Assembly (NCBI GenBank): GCA_032690845.1
Contig: CM064429.1
Span: 19,177,013 to 19,241,012, forward strand
Reading direction: 5' to 3'
DNA length: 64,000 nucleotides
DNA from: Eleusine coracana subsp. coracana
Lineage: Eukaryota; Streptophyta; Magnoliopsida; Poales; Poaceae
Position 1 is the first letter of the stretch; every line of letters begins with the position of its first letter. The notes below the pieces were generated by a model. The model saw only the letters and a list, made by a program, of their open reading frames with translations, was not told the DNA's origin and ran no database searches. A program made the position numbers and the translations under genes. This document shows positions 1 through 11,051 of the stretch, one piece after another.

Positions 1-257
1 AGGAGGCCTCCAAGCAGGTTAGGATGGTTGCTGGTTTGTATGCTGGAGGTCATCATCCGTGGGATGTTGCATCACCCTTCTGAAGCCTTTGGTTGCTCGT
101 CTCTGGCGAGCTCCTTTGGTCGTGGCTTTGGAATGTTTGGTGATGGCTTGTGTCCATTGTGTGTATTTTATGTGTTGTTCTTGTTATTCCGGATGGTATA
201 ACAAACTCTCTTCTATCTTAATACGAAATATGCAATGCACACTCTTGAAAAAAAAAA
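1..257 (+). mobile_element. LINE (L1-like) 3' end, copy 1
   Basis: This is the 3' tail of a non-LTR retrotransposon ending in a poly(A) run at about 248-257. It is almost identical to 7945-8207, so it was present before the LecRK unit was duplicated. The GT-rich, non-coding text followed by AATATGCAATGCACAC and a poly(A) tail resembles 3' UTRs of grass L1 elements; that family assignment is from memory. The 5' part lies outside the window, and no reverse transcriptase is visible. Confidence 0.6.
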
Positions 258-880
258 CCTAGTGTCTACCCCAAATTCATGGATCACTTATGCTTTAGCT
301 TTGTCATTATTCTATTCATTTCTTTTGCATGGTTAACAAGTCGTCAACATAAAGAAATAAGTGTATGTCTTAACCGTTTTGGGCTTGCAGATAACATAAG
401 TATTATAAAGATCTATAGAAGAAATTGTCAGTCGAATATATTGTTTCACTGGCTGGGAAAACTCTTCTTGTCTTGAAATTATTATAATCAGATTCCTTTT
501 ACCTATAAACCAGATCTTCTATTACAACACACAAATTTCTAATCGGTGTTATTCATAATACCATAACCATAAGCTATACAGTCTTCTTTATGTTGCAGCA
601 AGGAAACATTACAAGAACTTAGTAAACATCAAAAATGTTACCGACGACTTTAGTTTTACACTCAAAACCCACATACACACCAAATCTTTCTGAGCTATGG
701 CTACACAAAGAAAACAGAAATGTTCTAACTAAAAAACAAGCAAATAGGCCAGGCGTATAACTTTGACATGACATAGGTATTTGTAATAGCCCCTTGGACT
801 CCAACACATATTAAGTAGTCAGGAAAACACTGGTATTAGTCCTTTTTTTAGGACAGATTATCTGTTTAACTGTATATGCA
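258..880 (-). other. 3' flank of LecRK copy 1
   Basis: Non-coding sequence downstream of the pseudogene stop, matching 8208-8829 downstream of copy 2 nearly base for base. It probably contains the 3' UTR and polyadenylation region, but I cannot place a cleavage site with confidence. Short open frames here (for example 619-807) are not maintained by any recognisable motif. Confidence 0.5.
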
Positions 881-2837
881 TCATCTTCCTCCTGAGAGAC
901 CCGAAAATGTACCAATACTTGTATTCCAATCCGGATATGAAATGTTAGGTGACTCAAATCCTTTGTTCTACATTAAGGCCTGTATGCTGAAGCTGGAGTA
1001 TGCAGCCGTCAGCTCTGGATGTGGAGTATCACCTTCAAGGTGTTGCATCACTTGACGGATGGTGGGTGTAGCACTAGTAAATGGATGTGAGCATAAAAGT
1101 TCTAGTTTTAGTATCAAACAAACCTCATCAATGTCATAGTCATCTTGGAGTCTTCGGTCCACTATCTCAGTGGGCAGTCCATTGTGCCAATGCTCTAAAA
1201 CCCAATGGATCAATGTATGTCGGTCGCCTTTTGAATTTTGCGTAACAGGTCTTTGTGCACAAGTGACCTCCAGAAGGAATACACCAAAGGCAAAAACATC
1301 TGTTAACATGGATGCTTTACCCGAGCGTACTAACTCTGGGGCCAGATAACCCATGGTTCCGACCATATGTGTTGTCTGTGGATCAGTTCCATGATCATAC
1401 AACCTTGAGAGACCAAAGTCACCCAGTCGCCCGTTCATTTCACTGTCTAAGAGCACATTGCTTGGCTTAATATCACGGTGTATAACAACTTTTTCCCACT
1501 TCTCATGAAGATAGAACAGGCCAGATGCAACACCCTTGATGATGTGGAACCTTTGGGCCCAAGTCAATAATAATTTTTCATCTTCCTGGTATGGATACTT
1601 ATCGAGGCTACCATTTGACATGTAGTCATAGACCAAAAGGAGCTCACTTTTTCGTCGGCTGTAGCCAAGTAGTGGCACAGTGTTACGATGTCGAAGTTTA
1701 CAGATACTTACAACTTCAGCAATAAATTCCTTTATTCCTTGCCTTGACTCATGAGACACCCTCTTCACAGCTACCTCAACTTTGGACATTGGAAGCACCT
1801 CTTTGTAGACTTGTAGCATTGAATAAGTCCTTGAAGGTAAATCGGAGTGGCCCATAATCAACTTCCCAATCTTCCTTCAACTCAGTATACCTCAATGTTC
1901 TATAAACAAGTAGGATGATGAGAAATCCAACAGTAAAGACAAACGATGCAGAGGCTATAGGCAGTGTAATCTCTAATACCTTGGAATGAGGTTTTGGACC
2001 AATACGTGGTAGCTTGGGTAGCTTGGAGATGTCAATGGCAGGAGCAGGACTATTCATAGCAAAGCTCCATCCGAGAACACATTGCCTTGTACTAATTGCA
2101 CCAGTTTTGGCACAGAAACCGATGTAGGTTGGATTGCTAAGAATTGATGATAGGTTGTATGGAGTAGCTAGTAGAGGCCTCACAGGTTTGGCCGCTCCCA
2201 TAGGAGCTAAGGACACACTGATTTGTGATGCATCTCCATCATAGTCTACCCATACCTGCATTGCCTTACCATTGATAAGACTCAAGTTGGTGAATGAACC
2301 GCTCTTGTCATCGTAATATCCAGTGTGGTACGCTTCCAAGGAGGTGAGGCTATTAATGTTAATGCCTACATGGTTGTTGTCGATGTCTTTGAACTCATCA
2401 TTTTGGGTAGTATCGAGCTCAACTGCAAACATGTGGTTGCTCACGTTGCTGTCATTCCCGCTGTTAAGGAGACCTATATACTGTGCCCATGTGTTGGAAA
2501 GGTTCTTGGTTGGGGAAAGAAAGAAGGTCATGCCATCAGCGCTTATATCTGCATGGACCGAGAGGATAGCAAACACAAAGGAGACCGAGAACGACTGCAC
2601 AGTATTGTTGAGCTGCTGGCGGAAGCTCAATGGATTCGGGTAAAATGCATGGCCTAGATTGAGAGTGTCATTGGTGAGCTCAAGAAGACCGTCCGGTGTC
2701 ACCATGGCATTACCGTCAAGGGTAAGGTTAACCCCAGCAAAACCATGGTGGACGAACTGGGTGGCAGCAGCTGCGGTTTGTGAAAAGATAAGGACAAATG
2801 AAGTAATAAAGCCAATTTTCAAGGATATATGCTTCAT
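881..2837 (-). pseudogene. L-type lectin receptor-like kinase pseudogene, tandem copy 1
   Basis: Nearly identical to the intact copy at 8830-10836. The first 345 or so codons are open: signal peptide, legume-lectin domain, membrane segment and the juxtamembrane RFTFKDLFNATS motif. Relative to copy 2, 47 bp (equivalent to 9761-9807) are missing between two ACTT repeats. This shifts the frame and removes the glycine-rich ATP loop. Kinase sequence resumes at VEVAVKRVSHESRQG and keeps HRDIKPSNVLLD, DFG and APE, but in another frame. A CAG-to-TAG change at 968-970 also removes the last 30 codons; the ancestral stop aligns at 881-883. The promoter region is duplicated and carries a MITE. A truncated soluble or membrane lectin product could in principle be made from the first frame, but no active kinase can be. 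Confidence 0.93.
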
Positions 2838-2903
2838 CGTAAGAAACTAAGTATATCTCAAGTTAGGATAAGGCTAAGATGCAAGAAATTAGTTTGGAAG
2901 GGA

Positions 2904-2935
<32 letters not shown>

Positions 2936-3417
2936 TCCCTCCCTCTCTCAGTCTCCCTCCCTGTGTGTGTGGCACAGAATCAGGGGCGAAGCCAGCCGGC
3001 AAGCTCACCGGTGTCAATAGTTCATATCGGCGGGTTCATATAGCTTAACATACAGTGATTAGGAGTGTTTTGTACTAATTTTGGCGGAAGTCGTCGGGGT
3101 CAGCTGACACCGATGCCACAACGTAGCTTCGCCCCTGCACAGAATAACAGCTGTTAATGAATCATGGAGTGTCCAGCGAGGAGTACGGCCTATATATTCA
3201 ACTTTTTTTCCTGGGCAGCACTCTTCTCTTCTCTTCTATATATCTCAAGCTAGGATGAGGCAAAGATTCAAAATATTAGTTTGGAAGGGAGGCAGCTCTC
3301 TTGTCCTCTCTCTCTCTCTCTCTCTCCCTGTGTGTGGGGCACAGAAGAACAGCTGTTAATGAATCAAGGAGTCCTGGAGGAGTACTGCCTATATATTCAA
3401 CTTTTTTTCTTGGCATT
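2838..3417 (-). promoter_or_regulatory. Duplicated promoter/5' leader of LecRK copy 1
   Basis: Two tandem versions of the same segment lie upstream of the start codon: about 2853-3220 and about 3240-3417. Each has the ATATCTCAAG start, a TTAGTTTGGAAGGGAGG block, a CT-rich run, CACAGAA-AACAGCTGTTAATGAATCA, and a TATA-like TATATATT (3191-3198 and 3390-3397, read on the minus strand as AATATATA). Copy 2 has only one unit (10850-11045). The proximal unit is interrupted by a hAT-type MITE. Transcription initiation is inferred from the TATA spacing only. Confidence 0.55.
2981..3137. mobile_element. hAT-type MITE, 157 bp
   Basis: Terminal inverted repeats begin CAGGGGCGAAGC and end GCTTCGCCCCTG. 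The element is flanked by an exact 8 bp duplication CACAGAAT (2973-2980 and 3138-3145), the hAT signature. The uninterrupted site is at 10971-10978 upstream of copy 2, so insertion happened after the tandem duplication. There is no coding capacity. Confidence 0.93.
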
Positions 3418-3971
3418 TACTACCAGAAAGTGCTTATAACTGCAGAACACCCAAGCCAATGGCAACGGGGAATGACTTGTTTGACTTATTTTGCATATTG
3501 CAGTTTGAATCAGATTACAAACACAGAGAACAAAGATATGGTCGAAATATATTACTTTCTAGAAGCCACATGTTTCTACGACATCACGAGTAACAAACGA
3601 TCGACAAGGAAATTTGTTTGAAAATTCATAGAAGTTGGTAGGTTTCCTCTCTCTTGAAGATCTTTTCTAAATTCGGAAAGGGAATAATATATAAAACTCC
3701 AAATCCATTTAAAACACTTTATTTTTAGACCACATGTTCATCCAGTGCGCTACAGAGTTTTCAGTATGGAACGAATCTGATTGTCTGTATTGGACTGGAA
3801 TCACATGGTGAGGATATCTCTTTGTAAATGGAGCTAACCGCATGCGGTACGGCATCAAACATCAGAAGTTCAAAAGCTCATTTTCTAAAGGTTCCTGTTA
3901 TGCTTTTTTTTTTCCTTCGATGTTGACCAAACAGGCAACTATGCAAACGAAATGGTTGCTGATCTAATAAT
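3418..3971. other. Intergenic segment unique to copy 1
   Basis: AT-rich DNA without a recognisable gene. It is absent upstream of copy 2, where GGCAGCACT is joined directly to the CACTA element, consistent with a deletion in copy 2 using CACT microhomology. I see no element ends inside it. Confidence 0.5.
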
Positions 3972-4285
3972 CACTACCTAGAGCACTCGGCAAAGCTAAC
4001 AATACATTCGGTAGAGACTTTAACGAGTGTAACTCTCGGCAAAACATTGTTCATGGATGGCACATGCTTTATTTTGCCGAGTGTGCCATCTTTACCAAGT
4101 GTCCAGTTGTTGTTTGTCGAGTGTCTTCACTTGAGTACTGGGCAAACATTGTTCGTTGCCGAGTGCAGACACTTTGCCAAGTGTCAGCTTTTAGATATTC
4201 AACAAAGAGGATATTTACCGAGTGTCTAAAAGAAAGCACTGGACAAATTATTAAGTACTCGGCATTTTTTAGTTTTCCAGTAGTG
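3972..4285. mobile_element. Non-autonomous CACTA element, 314 bp, copy 1
   Basis: Starts CACTACC and ends AGTAGTG, with a 3 bp target duplication AAT on both sides (3969-3971, 4286-4288). It is filled with direct and inverted copies of the subterminal motif ACTCGGCAAA / TTTGCCGAGT. The same element sits at 11052-11365 and, longer, at 61070-61591, so it was in the ancestral tandem unit. The CACTA (En/Spm) assignment rests on the ends, the 3 bp duplication and the subterminal repeats. Confidence 0.88.
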
Positions 4286-5620
4286 AATTTCGTCTACATG
4301 GTATTTTAATTTCTTATCTTTTTCTTAATGTATATATATATAATATGCCACTGCAACTGTGTACAAAATATGTCTAATTATTATGTCATGCAACCGGAAT
4401 TGGTAATATTCTGAGATTGCAGAGCTTTAGTATTCATTTCCTAGAAGTAAAATTCTGAGATTGTCTATCATCAGTTCATTTTGTTCAGTTCTCAACTTAG
4501 ATTAGAAAACCTTCAAATAGAATTCCAAAGAGCAGCAACTGTCATCTTACCAGGATGTCCTTGTCACTACGCCCTATTCTTCACGGTTGATGTGGCAGAA
4601 TTCTCGAATGACTGCTAATGATCTTTCTCCAGAAATGAGATATCTTCCTACCTTAGTCAACAAACAAATCTCAGCATTAATGCCGAGTGTGCTTTATGTA
4701 CGCGGCTATATATTTAGCCACGTTACATGCGTGTTTCCAATGTTATTTGACTTCCACACAAAGTCTAAAGCACACTATTTGTTGCTACATACTAGTCACC
4801 AGGGCATGCTGTTGAATTACTTTTTGGGTTCTCACAGCAATGGTTTGGAGACGTATGTGGACAAACAGATAGAACCAAAATTTGACTATTTGTTAGGCAT
4901 GTACATTCACTCACAGTATTATATATTAGAAGTTTTATGATATATGTTTTCTTCGTACATGTAGTCCCTCCATCAGTATTATATATTAAAAGTTTTTATA
5001 TGATGCAAAACACTCCTAGATATACAACTCTAGGCCTTACTCACGTTAATGTCAAAAGAAAATGTTATAGGACGAATTTGGTAGGAGCAATTCATGAAGC
5101 TTGCACGTTTATTGTCCTTTCTTTTTTGCATGCATATGAAATTATCCTAATTAAGAGTCTGTCACATTCAACTAGATCATGTAACTTCAAATAAATAATG
5201 TAATCAACACTTGCTTGTGTTCTTTATGAAAACGGCAATCCTTTCTTTCAGTCGACTGAAAATGACACATACTTAATACTTTCAGTTAATGGCATAAATG
5301 GCACACACGTTCAATCTGTCATTGGGAATCCTTTTTTGAATTCTTTTATTATTTATTTATTTGTAGGATTATATGAATTAATTAGTATTATGTATAGACT
5401 ATAGAAAAATTGTCCTTTTACATTCATTAGATCTAGATCTACGTGTCAAAAGCGTTGGTCGAAAATAACCTCAATTTTCAGTCACCTGAAAATTAGACGC
5501 TCTCTTATGAAAATCCATGCCAAAGGTGATATCTCATATCTGGAAATTAGACGCTCCCATATGAAAATTAGACGCTCCCTTATGAAAATCTAGTAGTGAT
5601 ATGCAATCACTTTATGCCTA
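4286..5620. repeat. Tandem-unit spacer, copy 1
   Basis: Intergenic spacer repeated at 11366-12620 and, split by an insertion and shortened, at 61592-63710. Open frames of 85-117 codons are shared by copies 1 and 2, but in the third copy they are frameshifted, so they look like by-products of recent duplication rather than genes. A short TGAAAATTAGACGCTC phrase recurs near 5490-5590. Confidence 0.7.
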
Positions 5621-7449
5621 GCAGCCCCTTAAGCTCTTTGAAATAGTGGTTAGTTACTTATCTATCGTGCTTGCATCATATACACTCGCATTGCTCAAAT
5701 CAACACATGTGTTACCTTATCTGATTACAGAACCATTAATAAAATGGAATTGACAAAGAAAATAGGCAAAGTGAGTTAACACTAATATACAAACTGGACT
5801 TGAAGTTTTATACATCATAAAAACATACACAACATACTTTTATATATCGTTACCGCATGAAATTACTAAAATCCATGATAGAAATTCACCAAATATCCCA
5901 ACCAAGATCTCTAACTCATGTTCCCATAATACATCGACTCCATGTACTCATATAACAACCAGTCTTATATTGTTAGACTGTCATGAATCCTCTCTCATGC
6001 ATAGCATCACATTGCATCATGTAGATCACGAGCTGAGCCACTTGGAGGCCGCACAGGAGCCAGAAGGAGGAAGTGATCTCGCTAACCATGAGCAACCTCA
6101 AGGCAAGCCCTGGTGCATCCCACCAAGTTTTAACATTCTTTTATTTCATAACTAGCTAGGGTGATGTAAGTTTGTCTTTGCATTACGTTATAGGCATTGC
6201 TTGAGAACCTAGTATTGCAATAGGATTCCTTTACTGATGATAGCCTTAGTTCGGTAGCCGCTTTGCTTAATTTAGGATGACCATTCATCGAGTGGTATGG
6301 AGACCGCTCGTAGATCAGGAAAATATTATCACCTGGAAGTGATGTCGGATGAAGGAAAGTTAGATGGGATAACAAAAGAAGATCAGACGGGCAACTTGGT
6401 GGAAAGGGAATGATAACTTATCTTCAAGGAGGTAGCCCTGTCTGTGTCTCATAAGGCCCATGTCGTGTCCGTCCTATGAGATCAAGTTTGAACATACTGT
6501 TTTGCATGTTGGAGTTATAGGCTCAGTAAACTAATGTAGCGATGGATGTTGCTTGGCTGGATGATACCCTATCCTCTTTGTATTGGGTGGAATTTGGTGC
6601 CGAGAGGAGGAAGAAATCCACTCATGGATGTCATCTGGGACACATCACACTGAGGGACCCTTCTTGGGGTGGGGGGGAGGGATAGGACCCGGACTGGCCT
6701 TGGGGCACCGAAGCGAAAAGTTGCCTCATGCAGCTGCTGGGAAGTGCGTATATAGTGTGCAATTAGGTCACTCCTACAGGATATAAATCGATTTGAGTGA
6801 CTGCCCCTCATAGTAACGAGTGCCACTTTGTCACTCCGCCGGAACATAGTAACAAGAGAACCATGATAAAGGTATTTAATCTTGTTGTACTATATTTAAT
6901 TATGTTGTATTGTAATCTTGTTTGTTATAGATATAGTGCAAACTATATTTATTATTTTACATGTCAAATTAACTTGATGCTAAATCATGAAAAACATGGA
7001 TTCACTTATAGGCTGTTTTTTGGCAACATAAACCCTACCCTTAGCCTGTGCATGTCTAGGAGTCAGCTGTAGTTGGCCATTTTTTATGGTTAAGTCTTGC
7101 TGAATATTAGTTACTCAGAGCATAGCTCTTTGTGGTTTTTAGATGATCAGGGTGGCTAGTTCCCCGACTATGGAACATTGAGTGGTAACCCTACAGCCCA
7201 TAGAAGGAGTACCCTATTATTTGCCGGTAAGGTGACGTAGGCATGACATTGAGCAAGGTTGGATATGCTTGTGTGTATCATCGTGAGAGGACGATTGTAT
7301 CTTAATCGTTTTATCAAACCATTTTAATTACTATTGAACCATTTTGCTTCTGCACTTTTAAACTTTGATTTGTAATTTAAATTTGAATTTATGTAAAAAC
7401 TATGTACCTGTCTATGTCTATGTGTAAACTATATTGTTCATGCCATGTG
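5621..7449. other. Intergenic DNA between LecRK copies 1 and 2, unassigned
   Basis: No gene recognised. The region 6000-7050 reads like decayed LTR-retrotransposon DNA (for example the phrase around 6045-6115), but I could not find both ends or a target duplication. There is a G-rich run at about 6666-6681. This segment is absent from the copy 2 to copy 3 spacer. Confidence 0.35.
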
Positions 7450-8207
7450 TTGTAGCATTCGGTGCCACAGCGTGTGTCGCCACCCAAGAAAGATCCTGGT
7501 TACGGAATCGTCTCCGTGGTAAGGCGGTTCTATTATAGTGGTGCTAGATAGTTTCAACATCTCCCATAGCGGAGGTGCGATTCTTCACACTTAGGCGTGA
7601 TGGTGGTGTGTGGCAGGGGTTGGTCGTGGTTAGTGTCAGTAGCGGGCTGAGCTCTTCCTCGGTGATCGGACGGCTCGGTGGCATGGCTGTGGTGGAGCTT
7701 CTCCTCGTGGCCGTCTGGTGAGTGCAGCCAGGTTGGGGGCCCTTAGCATTGAGCGAAAGCTTTGCCTGATGTTCCTGTCAGTGCCGACAATGTTGTCACC
7801 ATTTAGTGTTGATTACCTCAGTGGACGCGTTGTCGTGGTGCATATGGGCTTTCCATGGAGATCCTCCAGGTGAAAACCCAATCTTGATTCTTCGGATGAA
7901 TGACGGCGACATTCTAGTGTCGTGTTCTTATTGAAGACGTCGTCTTGGAGGCCTCCAAGCAGGTCAGGATGGTTGCTGGTTTGTATGGTGGAGGTCATCA
8001 TCCATGCGGCAGGATGTTGTACATCACCGTTCTGAAGCCTTTGATTGCTCATCTCTGGTGAGCTCCTTTGGTCGTGGCTTTGGAATGTTTAGTGATGGTT
8101 TGTGTCCGTTGTGTGTATTTTATGTGTTGTTCTTGTTATTCCGGATGGTATAACAAACTCTCTTCTATCTTAATACGAAATATGCAATGCACACTTTCGA
8201 AAAAAAA
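7450..8207 (+). mobile_element. LINE (L1-like) 3' fragment, copy 2
   Basis: GC-rich, non-coding text followed by the GGATGGTATAACAAACTCTC block, an AATATGCAATGCACAC phrase and a poly(A) run at 8200-8207. The last 260 bp match 1-257. The 5' boundary near 7450 is approximate and no target duplication was found. It is probably a 5'-truncated L1 copy inherited by both tandem units. Confidence 0.55.
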
Positions 8208-8829
8208 CCTAGTGTCTACCCCAAATTCATGGATCACTTATGCTTTAGCTTTGTCATTATTCTATTCATTTCTTTTGCATGGTTAACAAGTCGTCAACAT
8301 AAAGAAATAAGTGTATGTCTTAACCGTTTTGGGCTTACAGATAGCATACGTATTACAAAGATCTATAGAAGAAACTATGAGTCGAATATATTGTTTCACT
8401 GGCCGGGAAAACTCTTCTTGTCTGAAATTATTATAATCAGATTCCTTTTACCTATAAACTAGATCTTTTGTTACAACACACAAATTTCTAATCGGTGTTA
8501 TTCATAATACCATAACCATAAGCTATACAGTCTTCTTTATGTTGCAGCAAGGAAACATTACAAGAACTTAGTAAACATCAAAATTGTTACCGACGACTTT
8601 TGTTTTACACTCAAAATCCACATACACACCGAATCTTTCTGAGCTATGGCTACACAAAGCAAACAGAAATGTTCTAACGAAAAAACAAGCAAATAGGCCA
8701 CGCGTATAGCTTTGACATGACATAGGTATTTGTAATAGCCCCTTGGACTCCAACACATATTAAGTAGTCAGGAAAACACTGGTATTAGTCCTTTTTTTAG
8801 GACAGATTATCTGTTTAACTGTGTATGCA
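8208..8829 (-). other. 3' flank of LecRK copy 2
   Basis: Matches 258-880 closely. It is the likely 3' UTR and downstream region of the intact gene. No other feature is supported. Confidence 0.5.
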
Positions 8830-10836
8830 TCATCTTCCTCCTGAGAGACCCGAAAATGTACCAATACTTGTATTCCAATCCGGATATGAAACGTTAGGTG
8901 ACTCAAATCCTTTGTTCTGCATTAAGGCCTGTATGCTGAAGCTGGAGTATGCAGCCGTCAGCTCTGGATGTGGAGTATCACCTTCAAGGTGTTGCATCAC
9001 TTGACGGATGGTGGGTCTAGCACTAGTAAATGGATGTGAGCATAAAAGTCCTAGTTTTAGTATCAAACAAACCTCATCAATGTCATAGTCATCTTGGAGT
9101 CTTGGGTCCACTATCTCAGTGGGCAGTCCATTGTGCCAATGCTCTAAAACCCAATGGATCAATGTATGTCGGTCGCCTTTTGAATTTTGCGTAACAGGTC
9201 TTTGTGCACAAGTGACCTCCAGAAGGAATACACCAAAGGCAAAAACATCTGTTAACATGGATGCTTTACCCGAGCGTACTAACTCTGGGGCCAGATAACC
9301 CATGGTTCCAACCATATGTGTTGTCTGTGGATCAGTTCCATGATCATACAACCTTGAGAGACCAAAATCACCCAGTCGTCCGTTCATTTCACTGTCTAAG
9401 AGCACATTGCTTGGCTTAATATCACGGTGTATAACAACTTTTTCCCACTTCTCATGAAGATAGAACAGGCCAGATGCAACACCCTTGATGATGTGGAACC
9501 TTTGGGCCCAAGTCAATAATAATTTTCCATCTTCCTGGTATAGATACTTATCGAGGCTACCATTTGACATGTAGTCATAGACCAAAAGGAGCTCACCTTT
9601 TCGTCGGCTGTAGCCAAGTAGCGGCACAATGTTACGATGTCGAAGTTTACCGATACTAACAACTTCAGCAATAAATTCCTTCATTCCTTGCCTTGACTCA
9701 TGAGACACCCTCTTCACAGCTACCTCAACTTTGGACTTTGGAAGCACCCCTTTGTAGACTTTTCCAAATCCACCCACCCCAAGCAGGTTTTTCTTCTTGA
9801 ACCCACTTGTAGCATTGAATAAGTCCTTGAAGGTAAAACGGTGTGGCCCATAATCAACTTCCCAATCTTCCTTCACCTCAGTGTACCTCAATCTTCTATA
9901 AACAAGTAGGATGATGAGAAGTCCAACAGTAAAGACAAACGATGCAGAGGCTATGGGCAGTGTAATCTCTAATACCTTGGAATGAGGTTTTGGACCAATA
10001 CGTGGTAGCTTAGGTAGCTTGGAGATGTCAATGGCAGGAGCAGGACTATTCATAGCAAAGCTCCATCCGAGAACACAGTGCCTTGTACTAATTGCACCAG
10101 TTGTGGCGGAGAAACCGATGAAGGTTGGATTGCTAAGAATTGATGATAGGTTGTATGAAGTAGCAAGTAGAGGCCTCACAGGTTTGGCCGCTCCCATAGG
10201 AGCTAAGGATACACTGATTTGTGATGCCTCTCCATCATAGTCTGCCCATACCTGCATTGCCTTACCACTGATAAGAGTCAAGTTGGTGAATGAACCGCTC
10301 TTGTCATCGTAATATCCAGTGTGGTACGCTTCCAAGGAGGTGAGGCTATTAATGTTAATGCCTACATGGTTGTTGTCGATGTCTTTGAACTCATCATTTT
10401 GGGTAGTATCGAGCTCAACTGCAAACATGTGGTTGCTCACGTTGCCGTCGTTCCCGCTGTTAAGAAGACCTATATACTGTGCCCATGTGTTGGAAAGGTT
10501 CTTGGTTGGGGAAAGAAAGAAGGCCATGCCATCAGCGCTTATATCTGCATGGACGGAGAGGATAGCAAACACAAAGGAGACCGAGAACGACTGCACAGTA
10601 TTGTTGAGCTGCCGGCGGAAGCTCAATGGAGTCGGGCAAAATGCATGGCCTAGATTGACAATGTCATTGGTGAGCTCAAGAAGACCGTCCGGTGTCACCA
10701 TGGCATTACCGTCAAGGGTAAGGTTAACCCCAGCAAAACCATGGTAGACGAACCGGCTGGCAGCAGCTGAGGTTTGTGAAAAGATAAGGACAAATGAAGT
10801 AATAAAGCCAATTTTCAAGGATATATGCTTCATCAT
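8830..10836 (-). CDS. L-type lectin receptor-like kinase, intact, 668 aa
   Basis: Plasma-membrane receptor kinase: an extracellular legume-type lectin domain couples ligand sensing to a cytoplasmic Ser/Thr kinase; members of the family act in defence, wounding and development. Visible order: signal peptide (1-26); lectin domain (about 27-265) with the metal-site motif VELDTTQNDEFKD (140-152) and NHVGI (156-160); proline-rich stalk; membrane helix (about 291-313); juxtamembrane RFTFKDLFNATSGF; kinase (about 347-615). Kinase residues look complete: GVGGFGKV loop (353-360), VAVK lysine K375, E391, HRDIKPSN with D472 and N477, DFG 490-492, APE 516-518. The tail ends SGLSGGR. Single exon and about 670 aa are normal for the family. 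Two adjacent ATGs start it; the inner one is shared with copy 1. The ligand is unknown. Confidence 0.96.
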   Translation of the reverse strand: MMKHISLKIGFITSFVLIFSQTSAAASRFVYHGFAGVNLTLDGNAMVTPDGLLELTNDIVNLGHAFCPTPLSFRRQLNNTVQSFSVSFVFAILSVHADISADGMAFFLSPTKNLSNTWAQYIGLLNSGNDGNVSNHMFAVELDTTQNDEFKDIDNNHVGININSLTSLEAYHTGYYDDKSGSFTNLTLISGKAMQVWADYDGEASQISVSLAPMGAAKPVRPLLATSYNLSSILSNPTFIGFSATTGAISTRHCVLGWSFAMNSPAPAIDISKLPKLPRIGPKPHSKVLEITLPIASASFVFTVGLLIILLVYRRLRYTEVKEDWEVDYGPHRFTFKDLFNATSGFKKKNLLGVGGFGKVYKGVLPKSKVEVAVKRVSHESRQGMKEFIAEVVSIGKLRHRNIVPLLGYSRRKGELLLVYDYMSNGSLDKYLYQEDGKLLLTWAQRFHIIKGVASGLFYLHEKWEKVVIHRDIKPSNVLLDSEMNGRLGDFGLSRLYDHGTDPQTTHMVGTMGYLAPELVRSGKASMLTDVFAFGVFLLEVTCAQRPVTQNSKGDRHTLIHWVLEHWHNGLPTEIVDPRLQDDYDIDEVCLILKLGLLCSHPFTSARPTIRQVMQHLEGDTPHPELTAAYSSFSIQALMQNKGFESPNVSYPDWNTSIGTFSGLSGGR

Positions 10837-11051
10837 AAGAAACTAAGTATATCTCAAGTTAGGATAAGGCTAAGATGCAAAAAATTAGTTTGGAAGGGAG
10901 GAAGCGCTCTCTCTCTCTCTCTCCCCCTCCCTCTCCCTCCCTCTCCCAGTCTCCCTCCCTGTGTGTGTGGCACAGAATAACAGCTGTTAATGAATCATGG
11001 AGTGTCCAACAAGGAGTACGGCCTATATATTCAACTCTTTTTCCTGGGCAG
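10837..11051 (-). promoter_or_regulatory. Core promoter and 5' leader of intact LecRK
   Basis: About 190 bp of leader contains a CT-rich run (about 10906-10955) and then, on the minus strand, a TATA-like AATATATA (11024-11031) 188 bp upstream of the start codon. The sequence upstream of the TATA ends after only about 20 bp at the boundary of a CACTA element (11052), so any distal elements lie in transposon DNA or beyond it. Confidence 0.55.

Noticed and set aside
2323..2657. Plus-strand open frames of 106-110 codons over LecRK copy 1, repeated at 10319-10747 over copy 2
   Set aside because: They are antisense to the lectin domain and conserved only because the sense gene is; no motif of their own.
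3301..3621. Open frame over the CT microsatellite and promoter duplicate of copy 1
   Set aside because: Low-complexity Ser/Leu translation of a CT repeat; not a gene.
4587..5194. Small open frames (about 117 and 85 codons) shared by spacer copies 1 and 2
   Set aside because: The third spacer copy (61900-62300) breaks them by indels, no motif is seen, and the copies are too recent for conservation to mean anything.
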